64,000 nt of DNA from Aquimarina sp. RZ0. GTDB lineage: Bacteria; Bacteroidota; Bacteroidia; Flavobacteriales; Flavobacteriaceae. Each line of letters starts with the position of its first letter. Within the stretch, counting starts at the first letter, position 1. Below the pieces are notes generated by a model that had not been told where the DNA came from, ran no database searches, and saw nothing but the letters and a program-made list of their open reading frames with translations. Positions 36,004-44,964 of this stretch are shown here, piece by piece. The stretch lies in contig NZ_VTZU01000019.1 in the NCBI RefSeq assembly GCF_008370685.1, forward strand, positions 1 through 64,000, given 5' to 3'. The position numbers and the translations under genes are program-made.

Positions 36004-36241
36004 ATAATATATTGCTACCTTTTTCTGATGTCTGATTTGCTCATTTCTCGATTATACTTCAGAATCAAAAAAAATAAATCACTTCATAGTATAGATTTAC
36101 CCTAACTTTTATTTTTGATCAGAACTTTGTTGTGAAACTAACAAAGTTTTTTATAAAAAGGAAGCAATAGTTTTATAGATGACAAGTCATGAAAAGCGAT
36201 ATGTTTTAGCTGCTTTTGAGGAAATAGAAAAAGTAGTTTAT

Positions 36242-36320
36242 TTACTCGATAATTGAGATTTAATACTCGGCAGGCTCTTCTCTCTAAATTGTTTTTTCCA
36301 ATATATACCTCGTGGGCTTA
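36242..36320. repeat. Type F repeat, degenerate copy
   Basis: ACTCGATAATTGAGATTTAA, then a changed core, TTGTTTTTTCCAATATAT and ACCTCGTGGGCTT. Blocks are in type F order but with many changes. The rest of the 36004-36333 gap holds nothing else. Confidence 0.5.
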
Positions 36321-36333
36321 TTTAAGGTTAGTT

Positions 36334-36702
36334 TTATTCGGCTTCGATTTCTTCAAGATCTCCTTCAATTTCCTCCAGCTCATTTTCAATTTCTTTGAGC
36401 TCTTTTATCGCTTCTTCTTTACTGTTTTCTTCCTTTTGTTGAAATTCTTTATCCTCTGCAATTTCATCTTTTACCCATAATGATTTAGAACCACTGGAAA
36501 TCATAACCAGGACTCCAATAACTAGAAATAATACTGATAATTTTTGAGGTTTTTGCTGTTTTTTGGATAAAAAATAAGCTCCTAACCCAGTAATTAGTGC
36601 TATTACACCAGGAAGTATTCCGATAGTTCCAAATGGTAATATTGCCATTATAATTCCTAAAACCGCTGCAATAGCAGCAATAGATATCAAAACAATTCTC
36701 AT
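36334..36702 (-). CDS. Small membrane protein with acidic coiled-coil tail
   Basis: The 122-aa protein has two or three transmembrane helices in residues 4-72 and a highly charged Glu/Lys C-terminal helix (about 80-122, repeated ELKEIENELEEIE-like heptads) that should form a coiled coil. No named family recognised. It begins 5 bp after the stop of the DUF3108 gene and is probably co-transcribed. Confidence 0.7.
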   Translation of the reverse strand: MRIVLISIAAIAAVLGIIMAILPFGTIGILPGVIALITGLGAYFLSKKQQKPQKLSVLFLVIGVLVMISSGSKSLWVKDEIAEDKEFQQKEENSKEEAIKELKEIENELEEIEGDLEEIEAE

Positions 36703-36707
36703 ATAAT

Positions 36708-37475
36708 TTAATTTTTTAGGCCCGAAGCTTGCGTTAATGATAACTGTCCCGTTCCTGCAGGGATGCTAAACTTAATTAATACTGGCACCTTGTTCAGATC
36801 TGCTGTAAGATATATAATATTTTTATTAGTTCCTTTTAGTGCATCATTATTGATTGCAATTTTATAACATTCCTTACTTCCCATTGTTTTGGTATTGATA
36901 GTCTCTTTGCCTAATAATTTTAGATAAACAATCTGTGGTTTTCTATCAAATAGGATAGTAACTTTTTGATTAGTACCTACAGGGGCTTTGTCAATGTCCA
37001 TATTCCTGATATGATAAAGTGTAGATACCACATCAAAAGTATTTGCACTCATTTTTATGGTTTTTGTATTTGGCTCTTTTTTCTTTTGCATCGTAGCCTT
37101 AATAGTCTTTTTTTTATGGCTATAAACATATTTTTCTTTTTTTATATATCCACCTTCATTAATATCTCTTTTATATAGATATGGTTTTAAAGAAGATGGA
37201 TTTACGTATGCTTCATATACATCCCTGATTTTAAAAAAAGAATCCCATTTAGAGTAGGTTGCTGCATTACATTTAAGACGAAGATAATTACTTTTACCAG
37301 TATTTACTCTGGTAGTTTGCATGGTTACCTGCGCGAGATTTGTTAATAATCCAGACATATTATAAGATACAGTATACACAAGTTTTTCATTTTCGCCAAT
37401 AGAAGTATTTGATGTTTTTTGAGCTTTTATCGTACTTACAGCGATTAGAAAGAGTAGGGTGCAAATTTTTTTCAT
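36708..37475 (-). CDS. Exported DUF3108 protein
   Basis: 255 aa with a signal peptide ending at about IKAQ (residue 19). The mature protein begins EKLVYTVSYNMSGLL and has the beta-rich pattern of DUF3108 proteins: DVYEAYVNPSSLKPYLYKRDINEGGY, then FDVVSTLYHIRNMD. These are exported proteins of unknown function, thought to have a lipoprotein-carrier-like beta-barrel shape. Upstream member of a two-gene unit with the small membrane protein. Confidence 0.75.
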   Translation of the reverse strand: MKKICTLLFLIAVSTIKAQKTSNTSIGENEKLVYTVSYNMSGLLTNLAQVTMQTTRVNTGKSNYLRLKCNAATYSKWDSFFKIRDVYEAYVNPSSLKPYLYKRDINEGGYIKKEKYVYSHKKKTIKATMQKKKEPNTKTIKMSANTFDVVSTLYHIRNMDIDKAPVGTNQKVTILFDRKPQIVYLKLLGKETINTKTMGSKECYKIAINNDALKGTNKNIIYLTADLNKVPVLIKFSIPAGTGQLSLTQASGLKN

Positions 37476-37613
37476 TGTGATTGTAATGATTATTATTCTT
37501 TAGCTTCAAAGATTTCTTTGATTAGTTTTCAATCTTCATACCAAAGTTAATATAATACAAGTTCTTGGTTAAATTTACGTACGGCAAAATTAAAGAATTT
37601 TATTATTTATAAT

Positions 37614-37771
37614 GAACTCATCTTGCGTAGTGGTTTTCAACCGAAACGTTTGGCTTTTGTACTATAATGAAGTAGTTTTTTTTCAGCATAGCCATTGCCT
37701 ACGGTTAAAAAAACAAAATCAGCGTGCAACATGTAAATTTTGTAGGTCAAAGCATTGCTTAAGATGAGTTC
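37614..37771. repeat. Palindromic element type C, copy 1 (158 bp)
   Basis: Ends GAACTCATCTTGCG and CTTAAGATGAGTTC are inverted repeats. Core GCATAGCCATTGCCTACGG. A related copy lies at 49990-50149. A 63-codon frame on the minus strand here (37637-37828) is made of repeat sequence and is not a gene. Confidence 0.8.
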
Positions 37772-37857
37772 AATAATTGATTTTCTTTTGAAGCTTCTTT
37801 TGTTTATAGATTCAAAATTACTCATCAAAATTTGCTCTTTTCGTTGGTTTTCAAAAG

Positions 37858-37897
37858 AAAAAGAGGGTTAATATAATAGATTAACCCTCTTTTTTAT
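37858..37897 (-). terminator. Terminator of the OmpA-like gene
   Basis: AAAGAGGGTTAAT-ATAATAG-ATTAACCCTCTTT, 13-bp perfect stem with T runs on both strands; 15 bp past the minus-strand stop. Confidence 0.85.
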
Positions 37898-37911
37898 ACG
37901 TTAAGATCTTT

Positions 37912-38778
37912 TTAATTGCCTCCTTCTGAGGCTTTTTTCATTCCATCTTCGATCATATTATAGAATTGATCTAGTTTAGGAAGTACTACAATTCTAGTAC
38001 GTCTATTTTTTGCCTTATTCGCAGCGCTATTATTATCAGCCACAGGTACATAATAACTTCTTCCAGCCGCTGTCATACGTTTTGGATCAACTTTAAAATC
38101 TTTTTGTAAAACTCTAACTACTGATGTAGCTCTTTTTACACTTAAATCCCAGTTATCCAGTAAAATTTTATTTTTAATCGGCACATTATCTGTATGCCCT
38201 TCTACTAAGAATTCAATATCAGGCTTGTCATTAACTACTTTTGCTACTTTTCCTAATACCTCTCTAGCTCGAGTTGATACATTATAGCTACCGCTCTTAA
38301 ATAATAATTTGTCAGAGATTGATACATAAACTACACCTTTTTCAACATTTACTTGTATATCTTCATCGGCAAGGTTTCCTAATGCCCCTTTAAGGCTTGT
38401 AACCAATGCTAAGGTTACAGAATCTTTTTTGTTCAGTGCATCATTCATCGTTTTAATCTGTAAATCCTTTTCTTTTATACTTTCTAAAGATCTTTCTAGA
38501 TTCTCAGCTTCTTTGGTAGATAAAGTAGCTAGATTACCTACATTATTTAATAAAGCAGAATTCTGGTTTTTAAGATTTGATACCTGATCTCTAAGAATTT
38601 TTAATTGAGAACTTTCGCTCGCTTTCTCTTCTAGACAGCTATTTAGCTTAACAGTAGCAGTATTTAATAAATCTTGAGTTTCTTTGTGTTTAGCTTCCAA
38701 ATCTGTGAATTTCTTTTGTGATACACAAGAAGAAAGTAAAACAGCCATAGAAGCCCCAATAATCATTGCTTTTTTCAT
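37912..38778 (-). CDS. OmpA-family lipoprotein
   Basis: The preferred start 38778 gives 288 aa with a lipoprotein signal (MKKAMIIGASMAVLLSSC); the open frame reaches 38847 but that would bury the signal. A long coiled-coil region (residues about 25-125) is followed by an OmpA C-terminal peptidoglycan-binding domain: VEGHTDNVPI, NWDLSVKRATSVVRVL, and NRRTRIVVLP. It should tether the outer membrane to peptidoglycan. Monocistronic, with a strong terminator. Confidence 0.87.
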   Translation of the reverse strand: MKKAMIIGASMAVLLSSCVSQKKFTDLEAKHKETQDLLNTATVKLNSCLEEKASESSQLKILRDQVSNLKNQNSALLNNVGNLATLSTKEAENLERSLESIKEKDLQIKTMNDALNKKDSVTLALVTSLKGALGNLADEDIQVNVEKGVVYVSISDKLLFKSGSYNVSTRAREVLGKVAKVVNDKPDIEFLVEGHTDNVPIKNKILLDNWDLSVKRATSVVRVLQKDFKVDPKRMTAAGRSYYVPVADNNSAANKAKNRRTRIVVLPKLDQFYNMIEDGMKKASEGGN

Positions 38779-38878
38779 TAGAAAATTTATTTTAGTCGTA
38801 TTCTGGTTATATAACTCAAAATTATTAAAAATGTGGCGTATAGACACTGCATTAACAATAATTTATTAGAATATAAAT

Positions 38879-39868
38879 TTATAATTGGTGAAATTGTTTT
38901 TTATTCGATATATAATACTGCCATACAACGGAAGAAATTGTATAATATTTCTTCTGCATGCGATGTTTTTTTCGTTTTTTAATAAAAGTGGGTAAATAGC
39001 CATAAAAGCTCAAATGTGCTTTTATAATTGCAATAAAATGCTTAGGCTTTCCTTCTATAAGATATTTAAAGCCTGCAATGCCATCCAGGATCATTCTCAG
39101 GAGTATGATATACCAAACGGTAGCTCCAGGAATATTTTTTACCATCATTAATAAATTGTTTCTGAAATTAAGAAAGGTTTTTCTTGGATTTATACTGTCC
39201 AAGGTAGCACCACCTAAATGATAAATAACGGAGTCACTGACATTCAGAATAATATAGCCTTTATTTTGTATTCGCCAGCATAGATCTATTTCTTCCTGAT
39301 GTGCAAAGAAATCCTCGTCTAATTTTCCTATTTCTTCAAAAACTGGTTTTCTTATAAACAAACAAGCCCCACTTGCCCAAAAAATTTGGTCAGTATCATA
39401 CTGCCCCTTATCTTCTTCTAATGTATCAAAAATTCTTCCGCGGCAATAAGGATAACCTAATTTGTCTATAAAACCACCAGCAGCTCCGGCATATTCAAAA
39501 AAATTCTTTTTTTTATAGTCAAGTATCTTTGGTTGGATAGCAGCAACTTGTTCAGAATCTTGAAACGCTTTTATAACAGGAGTCAACCAATTTTCAGAAA
39601 CTTCTACATCATTATTCAATAAACAGTAGATATCCGAATCAATTTTTGCTAAGGCATCATTATATCCTTTGGCATAACCACCATTCACCTTATTCTGAAT
39701 AATTTTTACTTCCGGAAAGGATGTTTTTAGATACTCTATCGAAGTATCTGTCGATGCATTATCCGCAACATATATCATTGCATCTCTAGAATATTTTATG
39801 ACAGATGGTAAGAATTGTTCTAATAAAGAACATCCATTCCAATTAAGTATGACTACTGCTATTTTCAC
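38879..39868 (-). CDS. Family 2 glycosyltransferase (rhamnosyltransferase-like)
   Basis: The 329-aa GT-A enzyme has VVILNWNG at residues 4-11, ADNASTD, NGGYAKGYNDAL and the metal motif LLNNDVEV near 90-97; FFAHQEEIDLCWRIQNKG marks the acceptor-side helix. A C-terminal amphipathic basic segment (KKRKKHRMQKK) may bind the membrane. Likely adds a sugar to a cell-surface polysaccharide or lipid-linked glycan; the donor is not evident. It stands alone, with no glycan cluster nearby. Confidence 0.85.
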   Translation of the reverse strand: MKIAVVILNWNGCSLLEQFLPSVIKYSRDAMIYVADNASTDTSIEYLKTSFPEVKIIQNKVNGGYAKGYNDALAKIDSDIYCLLNNDVEVSENWLTPVIKAFQDSEQVAAIQPKILDYKKKNFFEYAGAAGGFIDKLGYPYCRGRIFDTLEEDKGQYDTDQIFWASGACLFIRKPVFEEIGKLDEDFFAHQEEIDLCWRIQNKGYIILNVSDSVIYHLGGATLDSINPRKTFLNFRNNLLMMVKNIPGATVWYIILLRMILDGIAGFKYLIEGKPKHFIAIIKAHLSFYGYLPTFIKKRKKHRMQKKYYTISSVVWQYYISNKKQFHQL

Positions 39869-40169
39869 AACTGCAAATTAATGAGTTTATTCTGAAAATA
39901 ACAGTAGTCAAACAGTAATAATTTTTAATTTGTGACAGGTACAATATTCTTAGAGTAAATTGAAACGTATGATATCACTATGCTATGCATTTTTACATTT
40001 TTTAATTGACATCCATCTCTTTGATTTCTATGACCGTAGGAAGAAGCTTGCTCAGAATAGGATTTGAGATTTAAAAATCTATTCTTGTTACAATTTTTCT
40101 TCGTTTTATCATAAAAACCAATGAAATTGATGTTTTTTTCTAATTATACCAGTAAATTCAAATGGTATT
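39869..40169. other. Gap without recognisable features
   Basis: About 300 bp of AT-rich sequence. I see no ORF or strong hairpin. Confidence 0.3.
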
Positions 40170-40331
40170 ATACGATTTGTGATTAAAAAATTCGTATAAA
40201 TTCATTGAATTATTTTTTCTTTATGCAAGGCAAAAAAATCAAGCATAGCTATAGCTACGGTTTATTTTTTAAACGAAGTAGAAAGGAAAAAGAAACGATG
40301 AATATGCGAAATTTTTAGTTATAAATCGTAT
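40170..40331. repeat. Palindromic element type B, copy 2 (162 bp)
   Basis: Reads as identical to 16326-16487 over 162 bp, same orientation. It ends 76 bp short of the stop of the protease gene at 40408. Confidence 0.85.
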
Positions 40332-40407
40332 TAGTCTTAAAGTGTACAACAAGTTATATCAATTATACTATTTTATTATTATAGATTTAGATTGTAAATG
40401 GCTTTTA

Positions 40408-41646
40408 TTATTTTGGTACGTAGCCAGCTATCCCTGCATATCTATATCCGGCAGCATTATTACCTTCGTTTCTATTGGTGGTGTAGAAGTGATTTACTCT
40501 GCTGCTATTATAATATCTATATAATGGTATTCTGTTTGCCCCACTAGAAGGATATACATAGCCAGCAATCCCACCATATCTATATCCGGCAGCATTATTG
40601 CCTTCATTTCTATTTCTGGTATAAAAATGATTTACGGCTCCAGCATTATAAAATCTATAAAGTGCAATAGTTCCAGAAACTTTTGTTCGGTATATTTTAC
40701 AAGCAATTCCCTCATATCTATATCCGACAGCATTATTACCTTCATTTCTATTAGCGGTATAGAAATGATTAACGCGGCTGCTATTATAGAATCGATAAAA
40801 CGAAACAGCTGCAGGTGTACCTTTGCGATATAAATTTTGTAGAGCAGTTTTATCACTGGCAATAAAAGGCCTGTTTACATTTCGTCCGATACAGGCTAAC
40901 ATCCAGGAATTAGCTACAGCATGAGTTGTTGGAGTACCGGGAATATGTATAGCACCTACTCCTGCAGGTCCTTCATTTCCGCCACTACCACAACTAAAAC
41001 CTCTGTTGGCATAATCTGTATGTCTAAACCCAATACAATGACCTATTTCATGAGCAATAACAGAAGCAGTATTTCCTAATCTATTTGTTCCTCCATAAAA
41101 TGAGGTGTTCATCCGTATTAGGTTATGGGGTCTTCCGTTTCTAGGAAACCCTGCAATAGCAAAACTTCCGCTCAGAGCTGCATTACTAGCAGGAACAATA
41201 CGAATATCATTACTAGTTGCACTAGATGTTCTTCTAAGGGTAAGGCGCAGGTTAAGAGCATTGTATCGGCGTATAGCTTCGTCCAGAGCTCCCCTTACAA
41301 AAGAACCTAATGCCGGATCAACATATACCTTGACTGTTCTTGTTCCGGATACCAGATTGCTGGTTCGGTAGTGTTTTGCTTGAGAAGTATTTTCCTTGGC
41401 AAGTTCATCAATTTCTTCTTCAGAAAGAAAGATGTCATTTTCTACTACATATCCATCGTCAATACCATACAAACCTACATTTGTATAAAAGCCAGCTTTC
41501 TCTAATTTTTGAATAATATGTTTAGGGATGGTTTGCTGTTCGATTGAATTTTCATCCAACGGATCTAAATTTTCTTTTTCTTCACACGAAAAAAAAATGA
41601 TTGCACAAAATGCGACAATAACAGATAAAATTTGTGTTTTTTTCAT
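40408..41646 (-). CDS. Lipoprotein HEIGH metalloprotease with three DUF5648 repeats
   Basis: The 412-aa product has a lipoprotein signal (IIFFSC, Cys about residue 21), a propeptide-like region, and a metzincin domain with AHEIGHCIGFRHTD near residues 199-212, the extended zinc motif of the HEIGH (M57-like) group. The C-terminal third has three repeats of about 45 aa with FYRFYNSSRVNHFYT, RNEGNNAAGYRYEG and a short linker, matching DUF5648, a presumed wall- or glycan-binding module. Repeats 1-3 are very alike. It is a paralog, in the protease domain, of the 42000-42935 gene. Confidence 0.82.
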   Translation of the reverse strand: MKKTQILSVIVAFCAIIFFSCEEKENLDPLDENSIEQQTIPKHIIQKLEKAGFYTNVGLYGIDDGYVVENDIFLSEEEIDELAKENTSQAKHYRTSNLVSGTRTVKVYVDPALGSFVRGALDEAIRRYNALNLRLTLRRTSSATSNDIRIVPASNAALSGSFAIAGFPRNGRPHNLIRMNTSFYGGTNRLGNTASVIAHEIGHCIGFRHTDYANRGFSCGSGGNEGPAGVGAIHIPGTPTTHAVANSWMLACIGRNVNRPFIASDKTALQNLYRKGTPAAVSFYRFYNSSRVNHFYTANRNEGNNAVGYRYEGIACKIYRTKVSGTIALYRFYNAGAVNHFYTRNRNEGNNAAGYRYGGIAGYVYPSSGANRIPLYRYYNSSRVNHFYTTNRNEGNNAAGYRYAGIAGYVPK

Positions 41647-41808
41647 TTTATAAAATATTTAATGGTTTATAATTACCATTAAAGCTATATAATGAAATTA
41701 TGTTATAAATTAATTTGGGGAAGTTTTACCTTTTTTTGTGGATTAATATAGATTTCTTTGCGGACTTATTAATAGTTGGGGCAATTAGTTCGTGTTTTTA
41801 GTTTATAA

Positions 41809-41842
41809 AATAAAGCTACTCATTAGAGTAGCTTTATTTTTA
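41809..41842 (-). terminator. Bidirectional hairpin after the second HEIGH protease
   Basis: AAATAAAGCTACTC-ATTA-GAGTAGCTTTATTT; 14-bp perfect stem. It lies about 160 bp past the minus-strand stop at 42000, with the type F repeat between. Confidence 0.7.
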
Positions 41843-41901
41843 TACGGTTTTAATCGAGCATTCGGATGATGAGATCTAAACACTATTATTGTATTTAATT
41901 T

Positions 41902-42003
41902 TAACTCGATAATCGAGGTTTAAATGCTCCGAGGCTTGCCTCGAAATCAAAATGTTTTTTTCAATAAATGCCTCTTGAGCTTTGCCCCGAGGTAGTTTAC
42001 TAA
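41902..42003. repeat. Type F repeat, fullest copy (about 102 bp)
   Basis: ACTCGATAATCGAGGTTT, AAATGCTCCGAGGCTTGCC, GTTTTTTTCAATAAATGCC, GAGCTTTGCCCCGAGG and TAGTTTACTAAA. It includes the dyads CTCGATAATCGAG and CGAGGCTTGCCTCG. Its right end, also seen at 33660-33675, supplies the stop codon (CTA read on the minus strand) of the protease gene at 42000. Confidence 0.75.
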
Positions 42004-42935
42004 AAATTTCTTCTACTGGCGGCCATTCTAAATGCTCTTTTATCTTCTTCTGTAAAATTCGCAAAATTAGAAAAACAAGCTTTCATAATTGAATTTTGTA
42101 AAAAACCTGTTCCATCTGTAGTAGGGATCGGCTCAAATCCAACACCAAATGGTATTTCCGATTCTCCCCCTACTGTTCCACGGCAGGACCCTGAGTTTTT
42201 CCAGTCAGAATGTCTAAATCCTATTGAATGCCCTATTTCATGAATCATAACTGTTACCTGTTGCTCAAAAGGTAAAGCAGTATGGCTTGAGTTGAAATTC
42301 ATTTGAATAGAAGGTCTTTTTCCTCTTTGTAGAATAGCAGCACCAAAAATTGTAGGATTATCGTTAAGAACAGCTTGACCAGTAGTGACTAGCACTGTAA
42401 AGGTTTTATCTGGCAAGGCTCTAAAAGCATTAGCTGTAGTTTCAAAACCTATTAATTCTAATCCTTCTAATCCTAGAGCATTTATTCTTCTGAGAGCCTC
42501 ATAAAAAGCATTTATTTGTCTTCTGTTTAATGGTCTTATCGGGTCACTGGACACTAGACCATAATATATCCGTCTTTTAAAATTTCTTGGTATTTCTATG
42601 CGGTTGGTATTGTTAGAAATAAAAATTTTTGAATCAATTGGTGCTGTTGCGGCATCAGAATTTTCAGAATTATTTTGTGATTCGATTTCCTGCATGACAC
42701 TTTCAGAGATCGCCGTATCACCAAAATTATAAAATGTTTCCATTTCTCCCTCAACATTTAAGCTTTCAGTAATATCTACATTTTCAATATCAGCATTGAT
42801 CCCTATAGATAGTAATGCTTTTTTTTGATGAGAGGATAGTACATTGTTTGAAGTAATTTCTAGATCATCATTCTCTTTACTACAAGAGAAAAAAAATAAA
42901 GCAAGTGTTAAGGTAATAAAAATTAACTTTTTCAT
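42000..42935 (-). CDS. Lipoprotein HEIGH metalloprotease, no repeat tail
   Basis: 311 aa with a lipoprotein signal (LFFFSC, Cys about residue 18). The zinc motif is HEIGHSIGFRHSD, about residues 234-246, in the same type of catalytic domain as the 412-aa protein. It lacks DUF5648 repeats and ends 50-60 residues after the catalytic region with MAASRRNF. The stop codon falls in the end of a type F repeat, so the original C-terminus may have been cut by that element. Inference: the ancestor could have carried a longer tail. Confidence 0.8.
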   Translation of the reverse strand: MKKLIFITLTLALFFFSCSKENDDLEITSNNVLSSHQKKALLSIGINADIENVDITESLNVEGEMETFYNFGDTAISESVMQEIESQNNSENSDAATAPIDSKIFISNNTNRIEIPRNFKRRIYYGLVSSDPIRPLNRRQINAFYEALRRINALGLEGLELIGFETTANAFRALPDKTFTVLVTTGQAVLNDNPTIFGAAILQRGKRPSIQMNFNSSHTALPFEQQVTVMIHEIGHSIGFRHSDWKNSGSCRGTVGGESEIPFGVGFEPIPTTDGTGFLQNSIMKACFSNFANFTEEDKRAFRMAASRRNF

Positions 42936-43330
42936 TCGTGTTTTTTTTATGTGTTTGTATGTATATATAACAGCTCAACAATTATTATCCCTAAATACAA
43001 TCCAAAACATGTTATAATTACTTAGTTCTTTTTTTTAGTAGTAAAAACTGTTAAATCTCTGACTTTTATGCTTTTATGGAATTGTGATTGATGAAGTAGG
43101 TTTCTTACTGTTTAATAAAAAAAAAGTATTTAGTTAGTTGTTTTTTAGTTGTTTAGTGTAAAAAATGTTATTTTTTTACTGATTTTGTAAAATTATTCAT
43201 TTTTTATGTCAAACAATTACTGAATTTTAATTGAATAGATTGGTTAATACACTCTTTTAATCTTGTTATGATGTTTTTATTAAGGTAGTGAGTAGTAGTG
43301 GAAAATCTAATTTTTTAATATTATAAGAAA
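42936..43330. other. AT-rich gap upstream of the second HEIGH protease
   Basis: About 400 bp, very T-rich on the plus strand, no ORF. Includes the promoter region for the minus-strand protease gene, in which I cannot identify an exact -7 box. Confidence 0.3.
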
Positions 43331-43366
43331 ATCTACTTATCTATATAAAAAGTAGATGTTTTTTTG
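43331..43366 (-). terminator. Terminator of the HSDR_N-like gene
   Basis: ATCTACTT and AAGTAGAT form an 8-bp stem with T-rich sequence on both sides; 45 bp past the minus-strand stop. Confidence 0.5.
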
Positions 43367-43408
43367 TTTTGGGTCTGTAATGATTAGATAACAAGTAAGA
43401 TGTTTTAT

Positions 43409-43861
43409 TTAACCCTTATGTTCATAATCAGGGATATCTTTTAAGAATGTATACCGTTGCTCCTCATAGTCCATCTGGCAATAGTAATGATCCAACCCAT
43501 TGGTAATCATAAGATATTCTGCCTGTAAAGAGAGATTATATCGGGCAATCTGATCAAAAACTTTTTGTGTAATGCGAACAGCATGCGATTTGCATTCTAC
43601 GATAAGATAAATACTACCGTCAGGATTAAAGATGATGATGTCATAACGTTTATTGAGATCATTTACTTTTATAAGCTTTTCTACATTGATAAGGGTCTGA
43701 GGATATTTTTTTTCTTCTATTAAGTAATGAATAGTATGTTGTCTTACCCATTCTTCTGGAGTAAGAAAGATAAATTTTTTGCGAATCAGGTCAAAAATAG
43801 AAACTTTATTTTCGCTACTTTTGAATCTAAATTGATATGCTGGAAAGTTAAGCTTTTGCAT
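43409..43861 (-). CDS. Type I restriction HsdR N-terminal-like (HSDR_N) protein
   Basis: The 150-aa stand-alone domain shows the PD-(D/E)XK nuclease-like core RYDIIIFNPDG...YLIVECKSH (Asp about 74, E-x-K about 89-91). It resembles the HSDR_N family, found at the front of type I restriction enzymes but also as a lone protein in many Bacteroidota beside holA. No hsdM, hsdS or helicase part is present, so a restriction role is not supported. It is divergent from holA with 26 bp between starts. Confidence 0.78.
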   Translation of the reverse strand: MQKLNFPAYQFRFKSSENKVSIFDLIRKKFIFLTPEEWVRQHTIHYLIEEKKYPQTLINVEKLIKVNDLNKRYDIIIFNPDGSIYLIVECKSHAVRITQKVFDQIARYNLSLQAEYLMITNGLDHYYCQMDYEEQRYTFLKDIPDYEHKG

Positions 43862-43887
43862 AACACAAATTTGATGATTTTTTCTGA

Positions 43888-44892
43888 ATGGATGAAGTAA
43901 AACAGATTGTAAACGATATAAGAAATGGAAATATAAAACCTATCTATTTTTTGATGGGGGAAGAGTCATATTATATTGATAAAATTTCAGAATATATCGA
44001 TAAGAATATTTTGGCAGAAGAAGAGAAAGGATTTAATCAGATAATTTTATATGGCCGAGATGTTACCATAGAAGATATTGTATCTAATGCCAAACGTTAC
44101 CCAATGATGGCAGAACGTCAGGTAGTTATTGTAAAGGAGGCTCAGGAATTATCCAGGACTATAGAGAAGTTGGCAACATATGCAGAGAATCCACAGCCTA
44201 CTACAGTTTTAGTAATTTGCTATAAATATAAAAAGATTGATAAGCGTAAAAAATTGTATAAAATAGTAGCGAAGAATGGTGTTATTTATGAAAGCAAAAA
44301 GTTATACGAAAATCAGGTTTCTGATTGGATCAAACGCGTATTAGGTGGTGCAAAATATAGTATAGAACCAAAAGCTGCGCAGATGCTTGTAGAATTTCTG
44401 GGAACAGATTTAAGTAAGATTAATAATGAATTAGAGAAGCTTAAATTAATTATACCCAAAGGAGAACAAATTACAGCAGAGAAGATAGAAGAAAATATAG
44501 GTATCAGTAAAGAGTTTAATAATTTTGAACTTAGAAAAGCAATTGGTGTAAAAGATGTGATAAAAGCACATAGAATTATTAATTATTTTGCTCAGAACCC
44601 AAAAGATAATCCATTAGTAGTAACCATTTCATTATTATATAGTTTCTTTTCTCAAGTATTACAATATCATGGATTATCTGATAAATCACAACGCAGTGTG
44701 GCAAGTGCATTAAAGATCAATCCCTATTTTGTAAGTGATTACTCTGATGCTGCCAGAAACTACCCCATGAAAAAAGTGAGTCAGATTATTGCATTGTTGA
44801 GAGAGGCAGATGTAAAAAGTAAAGGTGTAGGAGCTGCCGGTCTGCCACCAGGAGATATTCTTAAAGAGTTACTGGTTAAGGTGATTGGATAA
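43888..44892 (+). CDS. holA: DNA polymerase III delta subunit
   Basis: 334-aa clamp-loader subunit; opens the sliding clamp ring in the gamma complex. IYFLMGEESYYIDKI at about residues 19-33, RYPMMAERQVVIVKEAQEL, and the third-domain region with NPKDNPLVVTISLLYSFFSQVL fit HolA; length agrees. Shares a 26-bp divergent gap with the HSDR_N-like gene, so their promoters must overlap. Confidence 0.88.
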   Translation: MDEVKQIVNDIRNGNIKPIYFLMGEESYYIDKISEYIDKNILAEEEKGFNQIILYGRDVTIEDIVSNAKRYPMMAERQVVIVKEAQELSRTIEKLATYAENPQPTTVLVICYKYKKIDKRKKLYKIVAKNGVIYESKKLYENQVSDWIKRVLGGAKYSIEPKAAQMLVEFLGTDLSKINNELEKLKLIIPKGEQITAEKIEENIGISKEFNNFELRKAIGVKDVIKAHRIINYFAQNPKDNPLVVTISLLYSFFSQVLQYHGLSDKSQRSVASALKINPYFVSDYSDAARNYPMKKVSQIIALLREADVKSKGVGAAGLPPGDILKELLVKVIG

Positions 44893-44964
44893 TTGTTTTA
44901 TTCGTATGATTTCTCAAAAAAACTGTAGGATTAGTATCGAAAACTAAAAATAGAGATGACTTTG

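Noticed and set aside
37637..37828. 63-aa frame
   Set aside because: Falls mostly in a type C palindromic element; the copy at 49990 does not keep the frame.
38779..38847. N-terminal extension of the OmpA-family lipoprotein
   Set aside because: It would put 23 residues before the lipoprotein signal peptide.
40342..40524. 60-aa plus-strand frame at the end of the DUF5648 protease
   Set aside because: Shadow of the minus-strand repeats; overlaps the real gene.
43409..43861. HSDR_N-like gene as a restriction-modification or defence system
   Set aside because: No methylase, specificity or helicase gene is near; lone HSDR_N proteins beside holA are common in Bacteroidota.
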